A stretch of 64,000 nucleotides of DNA from assembly GCA_947476745.1 (NCBI GenBank), contig CANJRG010000015.1, forward strand, positions 1 through 64,000. Direction: 5' to 3'. The position numbers and the translations under genes are program-made. This stretch comes from Acidimicrobiia bacterium. GTDB taxonomy: Bacteria > Actinomycetota > Acidimicrobiia > Acidimicrobiales > CAIXPF01. The stretch's first letter is position 1. The number at the start of each line of letters is the position of its first letter. Of the stretch, positions 51,937 to 59,195 are shown one piece after another. The notes below the pieces were generated by a model. It searched no databases and was not told where the DNA came from. It saw only the letters and a program-made list of their open reading frames with translations.

Positions 51937-53136
51937 TCAGTCGGCGATGCAGTCGCCGGTGTCGACGCGCGGGGCGTCGACACCGGCGTCGACCGCCCGG
52001 TCGAGAACGTCGGCCACCGTGCCCATCCCGACGGCGAGCGCCAGGGTCGGGTCGTCCGGGGAGATGGCGAACGCCACGCCGACGACGAGGCCGTCGGTGG
52101 ACACCAGCGCGCTGCCGGAGTCGCCGTGTTCGAGCTCGGAGCGGATCGGCAGGATCAGCCGGGTCACCGTTGCTTCGTCGTAGAGGCCTGGAACCCGGGC
52201 CGGCCCCTCGGTCCCTGCCCGGAACGGCCGGACCTGCAGCGGCCCGCCGTCAGGATGGCCATAGACCCACCCGGTCTGGTCGCGGTGCGAGCGATCGTCT
52301 AGGGCCAGCGGTTCGGCATCGAGATCATCGACGCGCACCGCGGCAAGGTCGTTGACCGGGTCGAACAGCACCACACGACCGTGATGGCGTCGACCGGTCT
52401 CCGATACCACCCGGACCGCGGAGTTGCGGTCGCGGTTCCCGGCGACCACATGGGCGTTGGTCAGTACCAACCCCGGTGCGGCCACGAACCCCGTACCGAG
52501 CTGCAGGCGTCGTGCGCAGACCTCGACCTCGATCTCGACGGTGGCCGCCCGGACACGCCGATCGAGCACCTCCGACGGCGCCGGTAGCTCGGGGATCGTC
52601 ACGTCGGGCAAGCCGCCCCCGAGTGAGGCCTGCAACGCCGCCCACTGATCGGCGCCCAGCAGCCGGCTCGCCGCGTCGAGCGGGTCCGGCGGGTCAGGGG
52701 TCAGGCGGTCGAGCTGGTGGACCAGGAGCGAGCCATGAGTCAGGCGGGTCGGCCATCCTGTGGGCCCGCTCGAAACCGGCGTCAGCATCCACACAACGAG
52801 ACCGACCACGACCACGCCCGCCACGGCGCCGAGCTGCCGATCGGCCGTGGCCGCGACGCCGCTGCCGAACCGGCTGCGGCAGCGACGGCCAACGAGTTGG
52901 CCCGCTCGGCGGCCCGCCAACGCTCCTGCCGACAGCGCCACGACGGTGACCACCACCCGCAGCGGCGATGTGGCGGCGCCGGTTCGCTGGACGGCGACGG
53001 GTACCAGGCGGGCGGCGACCAACAGACCCAGAACCGACCCGAGCCAGCCCGCGGCCCTGGCCAGGAAGCCGAGCCGGTAACCGGCCATCGCTGCCACGGC
53101 ACAGGCCAGCACGAGGAGGAGGTCGAACCCGTTCAC
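51937..53136 (-). CDS. MarP-like membrane serine protease (CvpA domain plus trypsin-like domain)
   Basis: 399 aa. The first ~115 residues are four hydrophobic segments of the CvpA type. After a linker, a chymotrypsin-fold protease has the catalytic His in TNAHVVAG, Asp in DPVNDLAAV and Ser in GDSGSAL. A Cys near the C-terminus (DTGDCIAD) and one in EVEVCARR could form the disulfide that controls MarP. In mycobacteria MarP supports acid resistance by processing a peptidoglycan hydrolase. GTG 53136 has GGACGGGC just upstream, and TACGGT 9 nt away. Confidence 0.85.
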   Translation of the reverse strand: MNGFDLLLVLACAVAAMAGYRLGFLARAAGWLGSVLGLLVAARLVPVAVQRTGAATSPLRVVVTVVALSAGALAGRRAGQLVGRRCRSRFGSGVAATADRQLGAVAGVVVVGLVVWMLTPVSSGPTGWPTRLTHGSLLVHQLDRLTPDPPDPLDAASRLLGADQWAALQASLGGGLPDVTIPELPAPSEVLDRRVRAATVEIEVEVCARRLQLGTGFVAAPGLVLTNAHVVAGNRDRNSAVRVVSETGRRHHGRVVLFDPVNDLAAVRVDDLDAEPLALDDRSHRDQTGWVYGHPDGGPLQVRPFRAGTEGPARVPGLYDEATVTRLILPIRSELEHGDSGSALVSTDGLVVGVAFAISPDDPTLALAVGMGTVADVLDRAVDAGVDAPRVDTGDCIAD

Positions 53137-53219
53137 GCCCGTCCAACCGTACCGGCGGTCGGCCCGTTGCCGTTCGCCGTCATCGAAGCGGTGACCGAGG
53201 CCGGGGGCACGCAGTCGGG

Positions 53220-54122
53220 TCAGGCCACGCGGCGTGCGTGGGTGAGGAACCCGGTGTGGGCCACCATCCGATGGTCGGGCCGGACCGACTGGCCTTCGAT
53301 GTGCCAGGTGCGGTTGAGGACCTCGACCGTCTCGGCCTGGGCGAAGCCGTTGGCGGTGAGCGACTCGCGGAACTGCACGGCCTGGATGATCGTGGGCGTG
53401 TAGGCGACCATGATCCCTCCGGGGCGCAGGGCGGTGGCGGCGTGCGGTGTCACCTGCCAGGGTTCGGGCAGGTCGAGCATCACGCGGTCGAGGTCGACCT
53501 CGTCGATGCCCTCATAGGTGTCGCGTTCCTCGACTCGGTAGCGATCGAGCACGTCGGGGCCCAGCACCGCGGTCACGTTCTTGATCGCCCGCGATGCGAA
53601 ATCGGCACGGAGCTCATAGCCGACGATGTCGGCCCCGGCCCGCAGCATGGTCATCGACAGCGCCCCCGAACCCACCCCGGACTCGAGGACCCGGGCGCCG
53701 GGGAAGATGTCGGCGAGCATCAGCAACGGCCCGAGGTCCTTGGGGTAGATGACCTGCGCCCCGCGCGGCATCTTGAGCACGAAGTCGGCGAGGGTGGGCC
53801 GCAGGACCAGGAAGTTGCCGCTGCGGTTGGCCCGCACGGTGATGCCCTCGGAGCGGCCGATCAGCTCGTCGTGGCGGATGAAGCCGGTGTGACTGTGGAA
53901 CTCCTGACCCGGGGCCAGGGTGATGAGGTAGCGCCGTTGCTTGGCGTCGATCAGCAGGACACCCTCGCCCGCCTGGAGGGGTCGGGCGACGGCTGTGGCC
54001 CCGTCGTCGCCCGTAAGGGGCTGAACCGTGTCGTTCACCTGGTTGTCCTCGTCGTCGGTTCCGTCCGTGCCGGTCGGGTGGGTCGGGTGGGTCGGGTGGG
54101 TCGGGTGGGTCGGGTGGGTCAT
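53220..54122 (-). CDS. trmI: tRNA (adenine-58-N1)-methyltransferase
   Basis: A 300-aa SAM-dependent enzyme making m1A58 in the T-loop. An N-terminal beta domain (GEGVLLIDAKQRRYLITLAP) precedes the Rossmann methyltransferase: SAM motif VLESGVGSGALSM, then MLDLPEPW, the catalytic Asp region. Unusual: the N-terminus begins with five Thr-His-Pro repeats from a 9-bp tandem repeat, then a Gly/Asp-rich stretch. Its ATG overlaps the stop of the thiolase gene upstream by 4 bases. trmI near mpa is also seen in Mycobacterium tuberculosis. Confidence 0.92.
   Translation of the reverse strand: MTHPTHPTHPTHPTHPTGTDGTDDEDNQVNDTVQPLTGDDGATAVARPLQAGEGVLLIDAKQRRYLITLAPGQEFHSHTGFIRHDELIGRSEGITVRANRSGNFLVLRPTLADFVLKMPRGAQVIYPKDLGPLLMLADIFPGARVLESGVGSGALSMTMLRAGADIVGYELRADFASRAIKNVTAVLGPDVLDRYRVEERDTYEGIDEVDLDRVMLDLPEPWQVTPHAATALRPGGIMVAYTPTIIQAVQFRESLTANGFAQAETVEVLNRTWHIEGQSVRPDHRMVAHTGFLTHARRVA
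54073..54117 (-). repeat. 9-bp tandem repeat (5 copies) at the trmI N-terminus
   Basis: GTCGGGTGG occurs five times in a row, encoding (Thr-His-Pro)5 directly after the initiator Met of TrmI. It gives a His/Pro tail not expected in the family. Confidence 0.95.
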
Positions 54123-55099
54123 GGCCGTTCCCTGCGGCCGAGCACCACCGGGGTGTCGGTACCGGCGTCGGGGCCCTGACCGTCGGTGCCGGGTAGCCGG
54201 CCCCCGGCGCGTTCCACCAGACGGCAGAAGGCGCAGCGGTCACTGGGGGTGGGCGCGCCGCAGTCGCGGCATCTGCCGAGCATCGTGGCGTCCTGCTCCA
54301 GGCCCTGCCGGAAGGCCTCGGCAGCACGGTCGAGGAAGCCGAAGTAGAAGTCGTGCTTGGTTCCCGGAGATCGGTCCTCGATGATGTTGAGCGCTTCCTT
54401 GTAGCCCAGATGGCTGTTGCCGGCGGCCATCGGGCATTCCTCGACCTGGTAGTCGATGCCGGTCACGATGCAGTAGGCGGCCATCTCGCGCTCCGACAGC
54501 CGCACCAGCGGTTTGACCTTGCGGGGGAAGCCGTTGCCGGCAGGTAGCACCGGCATCTGGCGGGCGAGGTACTCGGTCTGCCAGCGCAGGACGTTGCCGA
54601 AAAGCACCGCCGCCTCGTCGTCGAGGTTGTGGCCGGTGGCGACGACGTCGAAGTTGCCCTGCCGAGCGACCTCGTCGAACAGGTGCCGCTTGGACAGCCC
54701 GCAGGCCGAGCACGGCACCCGTCGGGTGGCTGCGGCGGCGCGGGGCACGTCGTAGCCGTAGTCCCGGCGGAGATCGACCTCGTGCAGTACCAGGCCGCGG
54801 GCCGTGGCGAAGTTGCGGGCGTACACCCCGGAGTCGTCGGAGTAGTCGCCGATGCCGAGTCCGAGGTACAGCCCCTCGGCGTGATGGCCGAGCCGGTGCA
54901 GCAGGTCCCACAGGGCCAGGGAGTCCTTGCCGCCCGACACCGCCACGAGCACACGCTCGCCGGGGGCGATCATCGAGAACGCGTCGATGGCCTTGGTGAC
55001 CTGCCGCTCGCACTGTTCGATGAAGTGCTCGACACAGAAGTTGGCGTTGTGCCGCCGCACGTCGATGATCGCCGGTCCCCGGCAGACCCGGCACTTCAT
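54119..55099 (-). CDS. TtuA-type tRNA 2-thiolation enzyme (PP-loop ATPase)
   Basis: A 326-aa adenine-nucleotide alpha-hydrolase. Zinc ribbon 1: Cys3, Cys6, Cys22, His25. PP-loop SGGKDS at 55-60. Cys130 and Cys133 (PCSACG) plus Cys222 (EECPMA) match the three-Cys [4Fe-4S] pattern of TtuA, the enzyme that thiolates T54 in thermophile tRNA. Zinc ribbon 2: Cys277, Cys280, Cys289, Cys292. The neighbouring ubiquitin-like protein (stop/start ATGA overlap) would be its sulfur donor, and TrmI, which also acts in the T-loop, overlaps it downstream. An Ncs6/TtcA-like role on another uridine or cytidine is the alternative. Confidence 0.82.
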   Translation of the reverse strand: MKCRVCRGPAIIDVRRHNANFCVEHFIEQCERQVTKAIDAFSMIAPGERVLVAVSGGKDSLALWDLLHRLGHHAEGLYLGLGIGDYSDDSGVYARNFATARGLVLHEVDLRRDYGYDVPRAAAATRRVPCSACGLSKRHLFDEVARQGNFDVVATGHNLDDEAAVLFGNVLRWQTEYLARQMPVLPAGNGFPRKVKPLVRLSEREMAAYCIVTGIDYQVEECPMAAGNSHLGYKEALNIIEDRSPGTKHDFYFGFLDRAAEAFRQGLEQDATMLGRCRDCGAPTPSDRCAFCRLVERAGGRLPGTDGQGPDAGTDTPVVLGRRERP

Positions 55100-55296
55100 G
55101 CTGCGCCCCCCGAGATCACCGGGCGCAGTTCGACCTCGTCGCTGTCCTCGAGGAAGCCGTCGCCGGGCACCAGGGTGCCGTTGCGGATCACCAAGACGGT
55201 CTCGCGGTTGAGGCCGAGTTCGTTGAGCAGCTTGGCGACACTGCGGCCGCCCTGCACCTGCACGGTTCGGGAAGGGTTACGGAGACGAACGTTCAC
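55096..55296 (-). CDS. MoaD/ThiS/TtuB-like ubiquitin-fold sulfur carrier
   Basis: 66 aa, beta-grasp fold: NPSRTVQVQGGRSVAKLLNE (two strands and helix), ETVLVIRNGTLVPGD, and DEVELRPVISGG. Sulfur carriers normally end in Gly-Gly, which is adenylated and converted to a thiocarboxylate. Here the Gly-Gly is followed by Ala-Ala, so the tail would have to be removed first. It overlaps the TtuA-like gene (GCATGA). CAGACT lies 8 nt before the GTG, a variant of the local leaderless promoter. Confidence 0.82.
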   Translation of the reverse strand: MNVRLRNPSRTVQVQGGRSVAKLLNELGLNRETVLVIRNGTLVPGDGFLEDSDEVELRPVISGGAA

Positions 55297-55374
55297 CAGG
55301 CACCAGTCTGGCCCGGCGGCGCGGGCGGTCGGATCGCGGATGCAGATCGAGCTGCGGAGCGGCGGTGGTCGCGT

Positions 55375-55722
55375 TCAGCTGAGGTCGGCCTGCGAAGCGG
55401 CCTGCAGCGCCCGGCGCAGCTTCCGGGTCCGCAGCCGCCGCGGCAGCGGGTCCGCCGTGGCCAGGCCGAACTGGGCGCCCGAGTCGAGCACGGCCCGGTA
55501 GACCAGTTCGGACTGGCCACGCGAATGTCTGCGGTACTGTCCCCAGACCCCCGTGAGCAGGAAGTACGCTCCCCAACGTCGGGAGTCGCCGCGGAGGAAC
55601 CGGGCCAGCAGCAGACGCCGTAGACGGGCATCGGCCCCGCTGATCGTCAGCATCATGACGGCCCGTCCGAGGTCCCCGCGCAGGAAACGGGTGAAGAACA
55701 GGCGCCGGAGCGGGTGGTCCAT
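55375..55722 (-). CDS. 115-aa basic protein with internal duplication
   Basis: The N-terminal half has two related blocks, RRLFFTRFLRGDLGRA (~6-21) and RRLLLARFLRGDSRRW (~35-50), each basic and amphipathic. A Trp/Tyr-containing segment (YFLLTGVWGQYRR) and a basic tail follow. No family recognised. Its start overlaps the stop of the upstream small membrane protein (TGATG), so it belongs to the same three-gene unit. Confidence 0.6.
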   Translation of the reverse strand: MDHPLRRLFFTRFLRGDLGRAVMMLTISGADARLRRLLLARFLRGDSRRWGAYFLLTGVWGQYRRHSRGQSELVYRAVLDSGAQFGLATADPLPRRLRTRKLRRALQAASQADLS

Positions 55723-55943
55723 CAGAGCCGACGGATCTCCACGATGGTGGACCGCTTCTTGCCGCCGCGTCGGCCGAGGAGGAAGGACAGGATCATCAGG
55801 GCCAGCAGCGCACCGCCGCCGACGAAGAGGATCTTGCTCCGGGCGCTCTCGGCACCGGCGGTGAGCTCGGTCTGCACCTCACGAAACTTCGCTTCGAGGT
55901 CGGCGCGGGTCAGTTTGACCCCCGATTTCGGGGCAGCGGTCAC
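55722..55943 (-). CDS. 73-aa single-pass membrane protein
   Basis: A charged N-terminal helix (RADLEAKFREVQTELTAGAE) is followed by one membrane segment (ILFVGGGALLALMILSFLLG) and a Lys/Arg-rich tail. It resembles in plan the small membrane proteins (DUF3618-like) that accompany holin-superfamily genes in actinobacteria. The start overlaps the stop of the holin-like gene. Confidence 0.65.
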   Translation of the reverse strand: MTAAPKSGVKLTRADLEAKFREVQTELTAGAESARSKILFVGGGALLALMILSFLLGRRGGKKRSTIVEIRRL

Positions 55944-56269
55944 GGTTGCTCCAGCTCCGTCTTCTTGGTGCGCAGCACGGCGCTGACGAGCAGGCCGATC
56001 GCCGCGGCGGCGAACAACAACACGATCACGTAGGGAACGAAGGACCAGCCCCCGTCGAGCCAGCCACCGGTCTGGGTCTGGATGAGCCGGAGCAGCCCGA
56101 CGCTGAGGAACAGGCCGCCTACCCCGAGCAGAATCGACCCGGCGATCCCCCAGGCCAGGTACCGGCCCAGCGACTTGAGCGGATCGACCGTCTCTTGCTT
56201 GGCGTAGACGACGACGAGGCTGCGCAACTCCCGGATCAGCTCAGATGGGCTCTTCGAAGCGGTGGCCAA
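55940..56269 (-). CDS. holin-superfamily-III-like membrane protein
   Basis: 109 aa from a TTG start at 56269. An N-terminal amphipathic helix (SELIRELRSLVVVYAKQETV) is followed by two hydrophobic segments (~47-69 and ~80-102). This matches the actinobacterial 'phage holin family' proteins that are ordinary chromosomal genes. TTG is the only suitable start in frame before the conserved part; GAGGAGG lies upstream. No other phage gene is nearby. Role unknown, possibly envelope stability. Confidence 0.7.
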   Translation of the reverse strand: MATASKSPSELIRELRSLVVVYAKQETVDPLKSLGRYLAWGIAGSILLGVGGLFLSVGLLRLIQTQTGGWLDGGWSFVPYVIVLLFAAAAIGLLVSAVLRTKKTELEQP

Positions 56270-56396
56270 CAGTCCTCGCCCTCCTCGTGAAGCTTCATTG
56301 CTAGCCGCTGGGGGCGGGGTCGGCAAGCATCGGAGGCAGGGTTGGCACGCACGGGAGACCGTCGAGTGGCCGGGTCCGGAGCGGCAGCGATGCTGA

Positions 56397-57056
56397 TCAG
56401 GGGCGTGGATCGTCGTCGTCAGAAAATTGCAGGAGCCCGTCGAGGTCCTCGGCCCGTTCCCGGCACAGCTCGCCGAGCAGCTCGCCGCGCGCCCCGCTGC
56501 CGTCGGCGACGAGGATGCGCTGCCGGTCGAAGGGCCCGATGGGCAACGCCGATGCCAGCTGGAACGTGCCCAGCGTGGGATCGTCGGCGACCTCGAGGGT
56601 GGCGGGCCCGGCGGGCTGGCCGACCTCGGCCGCCAGGGCGAGGACTCGCCGAGCGTCGCGGACCAGTTGGGTGTACGCCGCGGAGCCCATCGGTGCCGCC
56701 ACCGGGTCGTCGTCCCACTCCTCGACCTCGGCCCGCGGATACGGGTCGTCGGGCAGCCACCGGCGCACCCGCAGGCGGCGCGTGCCGACGGTGACGACGA
56801 ACCACAGCCCATTGGCCATCTCGGTGGCCTGCATCATCTGCGCGACGGTGCCGACGTCGGTGCGCACGTCGTTGCCGCCGACCTCGTAACCCCTGGCGAT
56901 CAGCACGACCCCGAAGCGCCGGTCCGCGGCGAGACAATCCTGGACCATGGCGCGGTAACGCGGCTCGAACACCTGCAGCGGTAGGACGCCGCCCGGCAGC
57001 AGCACGGTTCCGAGCGGGAACATCGGCATCACGACTGGGTCCGGCGCTGAGGTCAT
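56397..57056 (-). CDS. LON substrate-binding-domain protein
   Basis: 219 aa. The N-terminus MFPLGTVLLPGGVLPLQVFE followed by PRYRAMV is the LON N-terminal (PUA-like) signature; GVVLIARGYEVGGND and VGTVAQMMQATEM continue it. The ATPase and protease parts of Lon are missing, so it is a stand-alone LON domain, common in actinobacteria and perhaps an adaptor for proteolysis. The ATG at 57056 immediately precedes the domain; AGGGCG lies just upstream. Confidence 0.85.
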   Translation of the reverse strand: MTSAPDPVVMPMFPLGTVLLPGGVLPLQVFEPRYRAMVQDCLAADRRFGVVLIARGYEVGGNDVRTDVGTVAQMMQATEMANGLWFVVTVGTRRLRVRRWLPDDPYPRAEVEEWDDDPVAAPMGSAAYTQLVRDARRVLALAAEVGQPAGPATLEVADDPTLGTFQLASALPIGPFDRQRILVADGSGARGELLGELCRERAEDLDGLLQFSDDDDPRP

Positions 57057-57135
57057 CGCCCTATGGTGGCCTGACGGCGGCGAGTCCGCCCAGCACGTCG
57101 CCCGCCGCACCCCCAGCCGGGGTGGCGCGGCCGGC

Positions 57136-58602
57136 TCACAGCAGCGGCAGGAGGGCGGCGATGTCGGGCCCGCCCGGATACGACAGCAGCGTCTGCACGA
57201 ACTGCTCTTCGATCGGTTTGTACTGCTCGGCGCCGCGCTCGTTGATGATGAGGGCGAACGTTGCCGTCTCCCCGGTGGTGGTGTCCACGAAACCGGACAG
57301 CGAGCTGACGGTGTCCAGGGTGCCGGTCTTGGCCGATACCTGGCCGACCGCGGCGGTTTCGGCGAAGCGGTTCCTGAGGGTGCCCGAACGGCCGGCGACG
57401 GCCAATCCCCCCGCAAGGTCCGACGACCGCCCGGCGGCGTCGAGGACGGCGTTGAGGGTGGTGCAGGACACCCGGTCGGCGGTGTCGAGTCCCGAGCCGT
57501 CGGACAGCACCATTCCGGGCTGGCTGAAGCCGTGCTCGGCCAGGATCGCGGTGAGGGCCGCCGAGCCGCTGGCGAAGGAGCCCCCGCCGGCTCGGGCCAC
57601 GCCCAACTCCTTGAACAGCATCTCCGCGGTGCTGTTGTCCGATGTGCGCAGCATCTGACCGACGATTGCCTTGAGCGGCGGTGACTGCAGCTCGGCCAGC
57701 ACCGTGGGTCCCGGCGGTGGCGCGCCGGCGTTGGCGCGCCCGTCCACGGTGATCCCGCGTTCCTTCAGCAGGTCGATCAGCGAACTCGCAGCGCTGCGAG
57801 GCGGGTTGGACGAGGGCGCCCCCGACCCGGCCATCTCCTGACCACCCTTCGAGAAGTCGGCGAACCCGTTGTTGAGGGCGAGGGCGCTGATGGGCCCGAC
57901 GACGCCGTTGGCACCGAAACGCGAGGGCCAGTTCGGGTGGTAGAGCACGTCGTCGTAACGCGAGGCATCGCCGAGGACGTTGCCCTTGATCCGGGTGATC
58001 CCGGCGGCGCGCAACTGGTCGGCAAGTGACTCGAACGGTGAGAAGACCCGTTGCTGGTCGACGAAGGCGCCGACGTAGTCCTGGGTGGCCAGGACCGGAT
58101 CGCCGCCACCGACCAGCCAAACGTTGCCCTGCACCACGCCGCCCACGATCTGGGCATCGGTGGCGACCGTGGTACCGAAGGTGTGGGCCTGCCCGAGTTG
58201 CGTCAGCGCGCCGTAGGCCAGCAGCACCTTCTCGTTGGACGCCGGGCTCAGCAGCAGCGAGGCGTTGTGCTGGAACACCGGCACACCCCGGGAGTTCATG
58301 ACCGACGCGCAGGTGGTCTCCGGCGGCAGGCCGGCGAGGCCGGCGAGCGCTGGGCCGTGCAGGGATGCGACCTGGGCGGGCAGGGCGACGGCGTTGGGCA
58401 GACGGCGGACCGACAGCAGTGGCGTGGTGGGGGCCGCGGTCTCGACGCGTGGCCTCGGCTCGACAGGCTGGTTGGCCTTCGATGACCGGACGAGCGCCAG
58501 GCCCATGAACGCGAAGCAGAGAAGGGGCAACCACACCAGCCGGGTCCAATACCTCGTCTCGGCCAGTGCCGAGCGTCGGGGTGAGCCGAACGGCGACACC
58601 AT
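57136..58602 (-). CDS. dacB: D-alanyl-D-alanine carboxypeptidase/endopeptidase (PBP4 type)
   Basis: A 488-aa class C penicillin-binding protein. One N-terminal membrane helix (WTRLVWLPLLCFAFMGLALV) anchors it outside the cell. Catalytic motifs are SNEK (SxxK) in LLSPASNEKVLL, SDN in RTSDNSTAE and KTG in SAKTGTLD. It trims or hydrolyses peptidoglycan peptide cross-links. ATG 58602 has AAGGA at 5 nt. A 20-bp palindrome lies 43 bases upstream. Confidence 0.92.
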   Translation of the reverse strand: MVSPFGSPRRSALAETRYWTRLVWLPLLCFAFMGLALVRSSKANQPVEPRPRVETAAPTTPLLSVRRLPNAVALPAQVASLHGPALAGLAGLPPETTCASVMNSRGVPVFQHNASLLLSPASNEKVLLAYGALTQLGQAHTFGTTVATDAQIVGGVVQGNVWLVGGGDPVLATQDYVGAFVDQQRVFSPFESLADQLRAAGITRIKGNVLGDASRYDDVLYHPNWPSRFGANGVVGPISALALNNGFADFSKGGQEMAGSGAPSSNPPRSAASSLIDLLKERGITVDGRANAGAPPPGPTVLAELQSPPLKAIVGQMLRTSDNSTAEMLFKELGVARAGGGSFASGSAALTAILAEHGFSQPGMVLSDGSGLDTADRVSCTTLNAVLDAAGRSSDLAGGLAVAGRSGTLRNRFAETAAVGQVSAKTGTLDTVSSLSGFVDTTTGETATFALIINERGAEQYKPIEEQFVQTLLSYPGGPDIAALLPLL

Positions 58603-58644
58603 CACAGTCCTTTCGAGCTTTCGAGGTCGTGGCCGTTGCGGTGG

Positions 58645-58664
58645 GCAACCCCGATCGGGGTTGC
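58645..58664. promoter_or_regulatory. 20-bp perfect palindrome upstream of dacB
   Basis: GCAACCCCGATCGGGGTTGC is fully self-complementary, between the divergent dacB (start 58602) and the gene at 58801. It may be an operator for a dimeric regulator or a hairpin in the dacB leader. Confidence 0.5.
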
Positions 58665-58800
58665 GACGGCGGGGTTCCCGGTGCCCCCCCGACGGTAGTT
58701 GCCGATCGGGCCGCTGCGGTGGCACCTTCTCCCCGGCGGTGGTGCCGCTGTCCGCGCTGTTCGTCGCCCGACCGGCGTCGCGGCGCTAGCCTCCCCACCA

Positions 58801-59190
58801 GTGGACATTCTCGCTGCGCTGTTCGTCGATGACATGCAGATGCGCCAGGTGGCCGGCCCGGCCACCCGCATCGACCTGACCGGTGTCCAGTTCTCGGGCC
58901 CGGCCCCGGAACCGCTGCCCTATACGTGGACACCGCACCTGTGCGTGCTCATCCACTGCCCGGCCGATCACCGTGCACTTTCGGCGTTGACGGTCGAGTT
59001 CGAGGTGAACGGCGAGCAGGTGGCCCGCAACGTCCAGCCGCTGCAGATCGAGCCGGGTCGTTTCGGTCGCCAGTTGGTGCGCCCGGAGATCACCTTCGAG
59101 GGGTACGACACCGTGATTGCCCGCTGCCGGATCGATGCCGGCCCGGTCGTGTCCGTCCCGTTCACCCTCATGCCGCCCGTCGCGGGCTGA
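58801..59190 (+). CDS. 129-aa hypothetical protein with leaderless start
   Basis: The product (MDILAALFVDDMQMRQV ... PFTLMPPVAG) is beta-rich with an immunoglobulin- or C2-like rhythm (VEFEVNGEQVARNVQPLQI) and no signal peptide. TAGCCT (58787-58792) lies 8 nt before GTG 58801. It is 5 bases before the FIST gene and probably co-transcribed. No family recognised. Confidence 0.65.
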   Translation: MDILAALFVDDMQMRQVAGPATRIDLTGVQFSGPAPEPLPYTWTPHLCVLIHCPADHRALSALTVEFEVNGEQVARNVQPLQIEPGRFGRQLVRPEITFEGYDTVIARCRIDAGPVVSVPFTLMPPVAG

Positions 59191-59195
59191 GCGCC

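Noticed and set aside
55940-56269. Prophage lysis gene (holin)
   Set aside because: No endolysin or phage structural genes are nearby. The holin-superfamily label covers many ordinary chromosomal proteins in actinobacteria.
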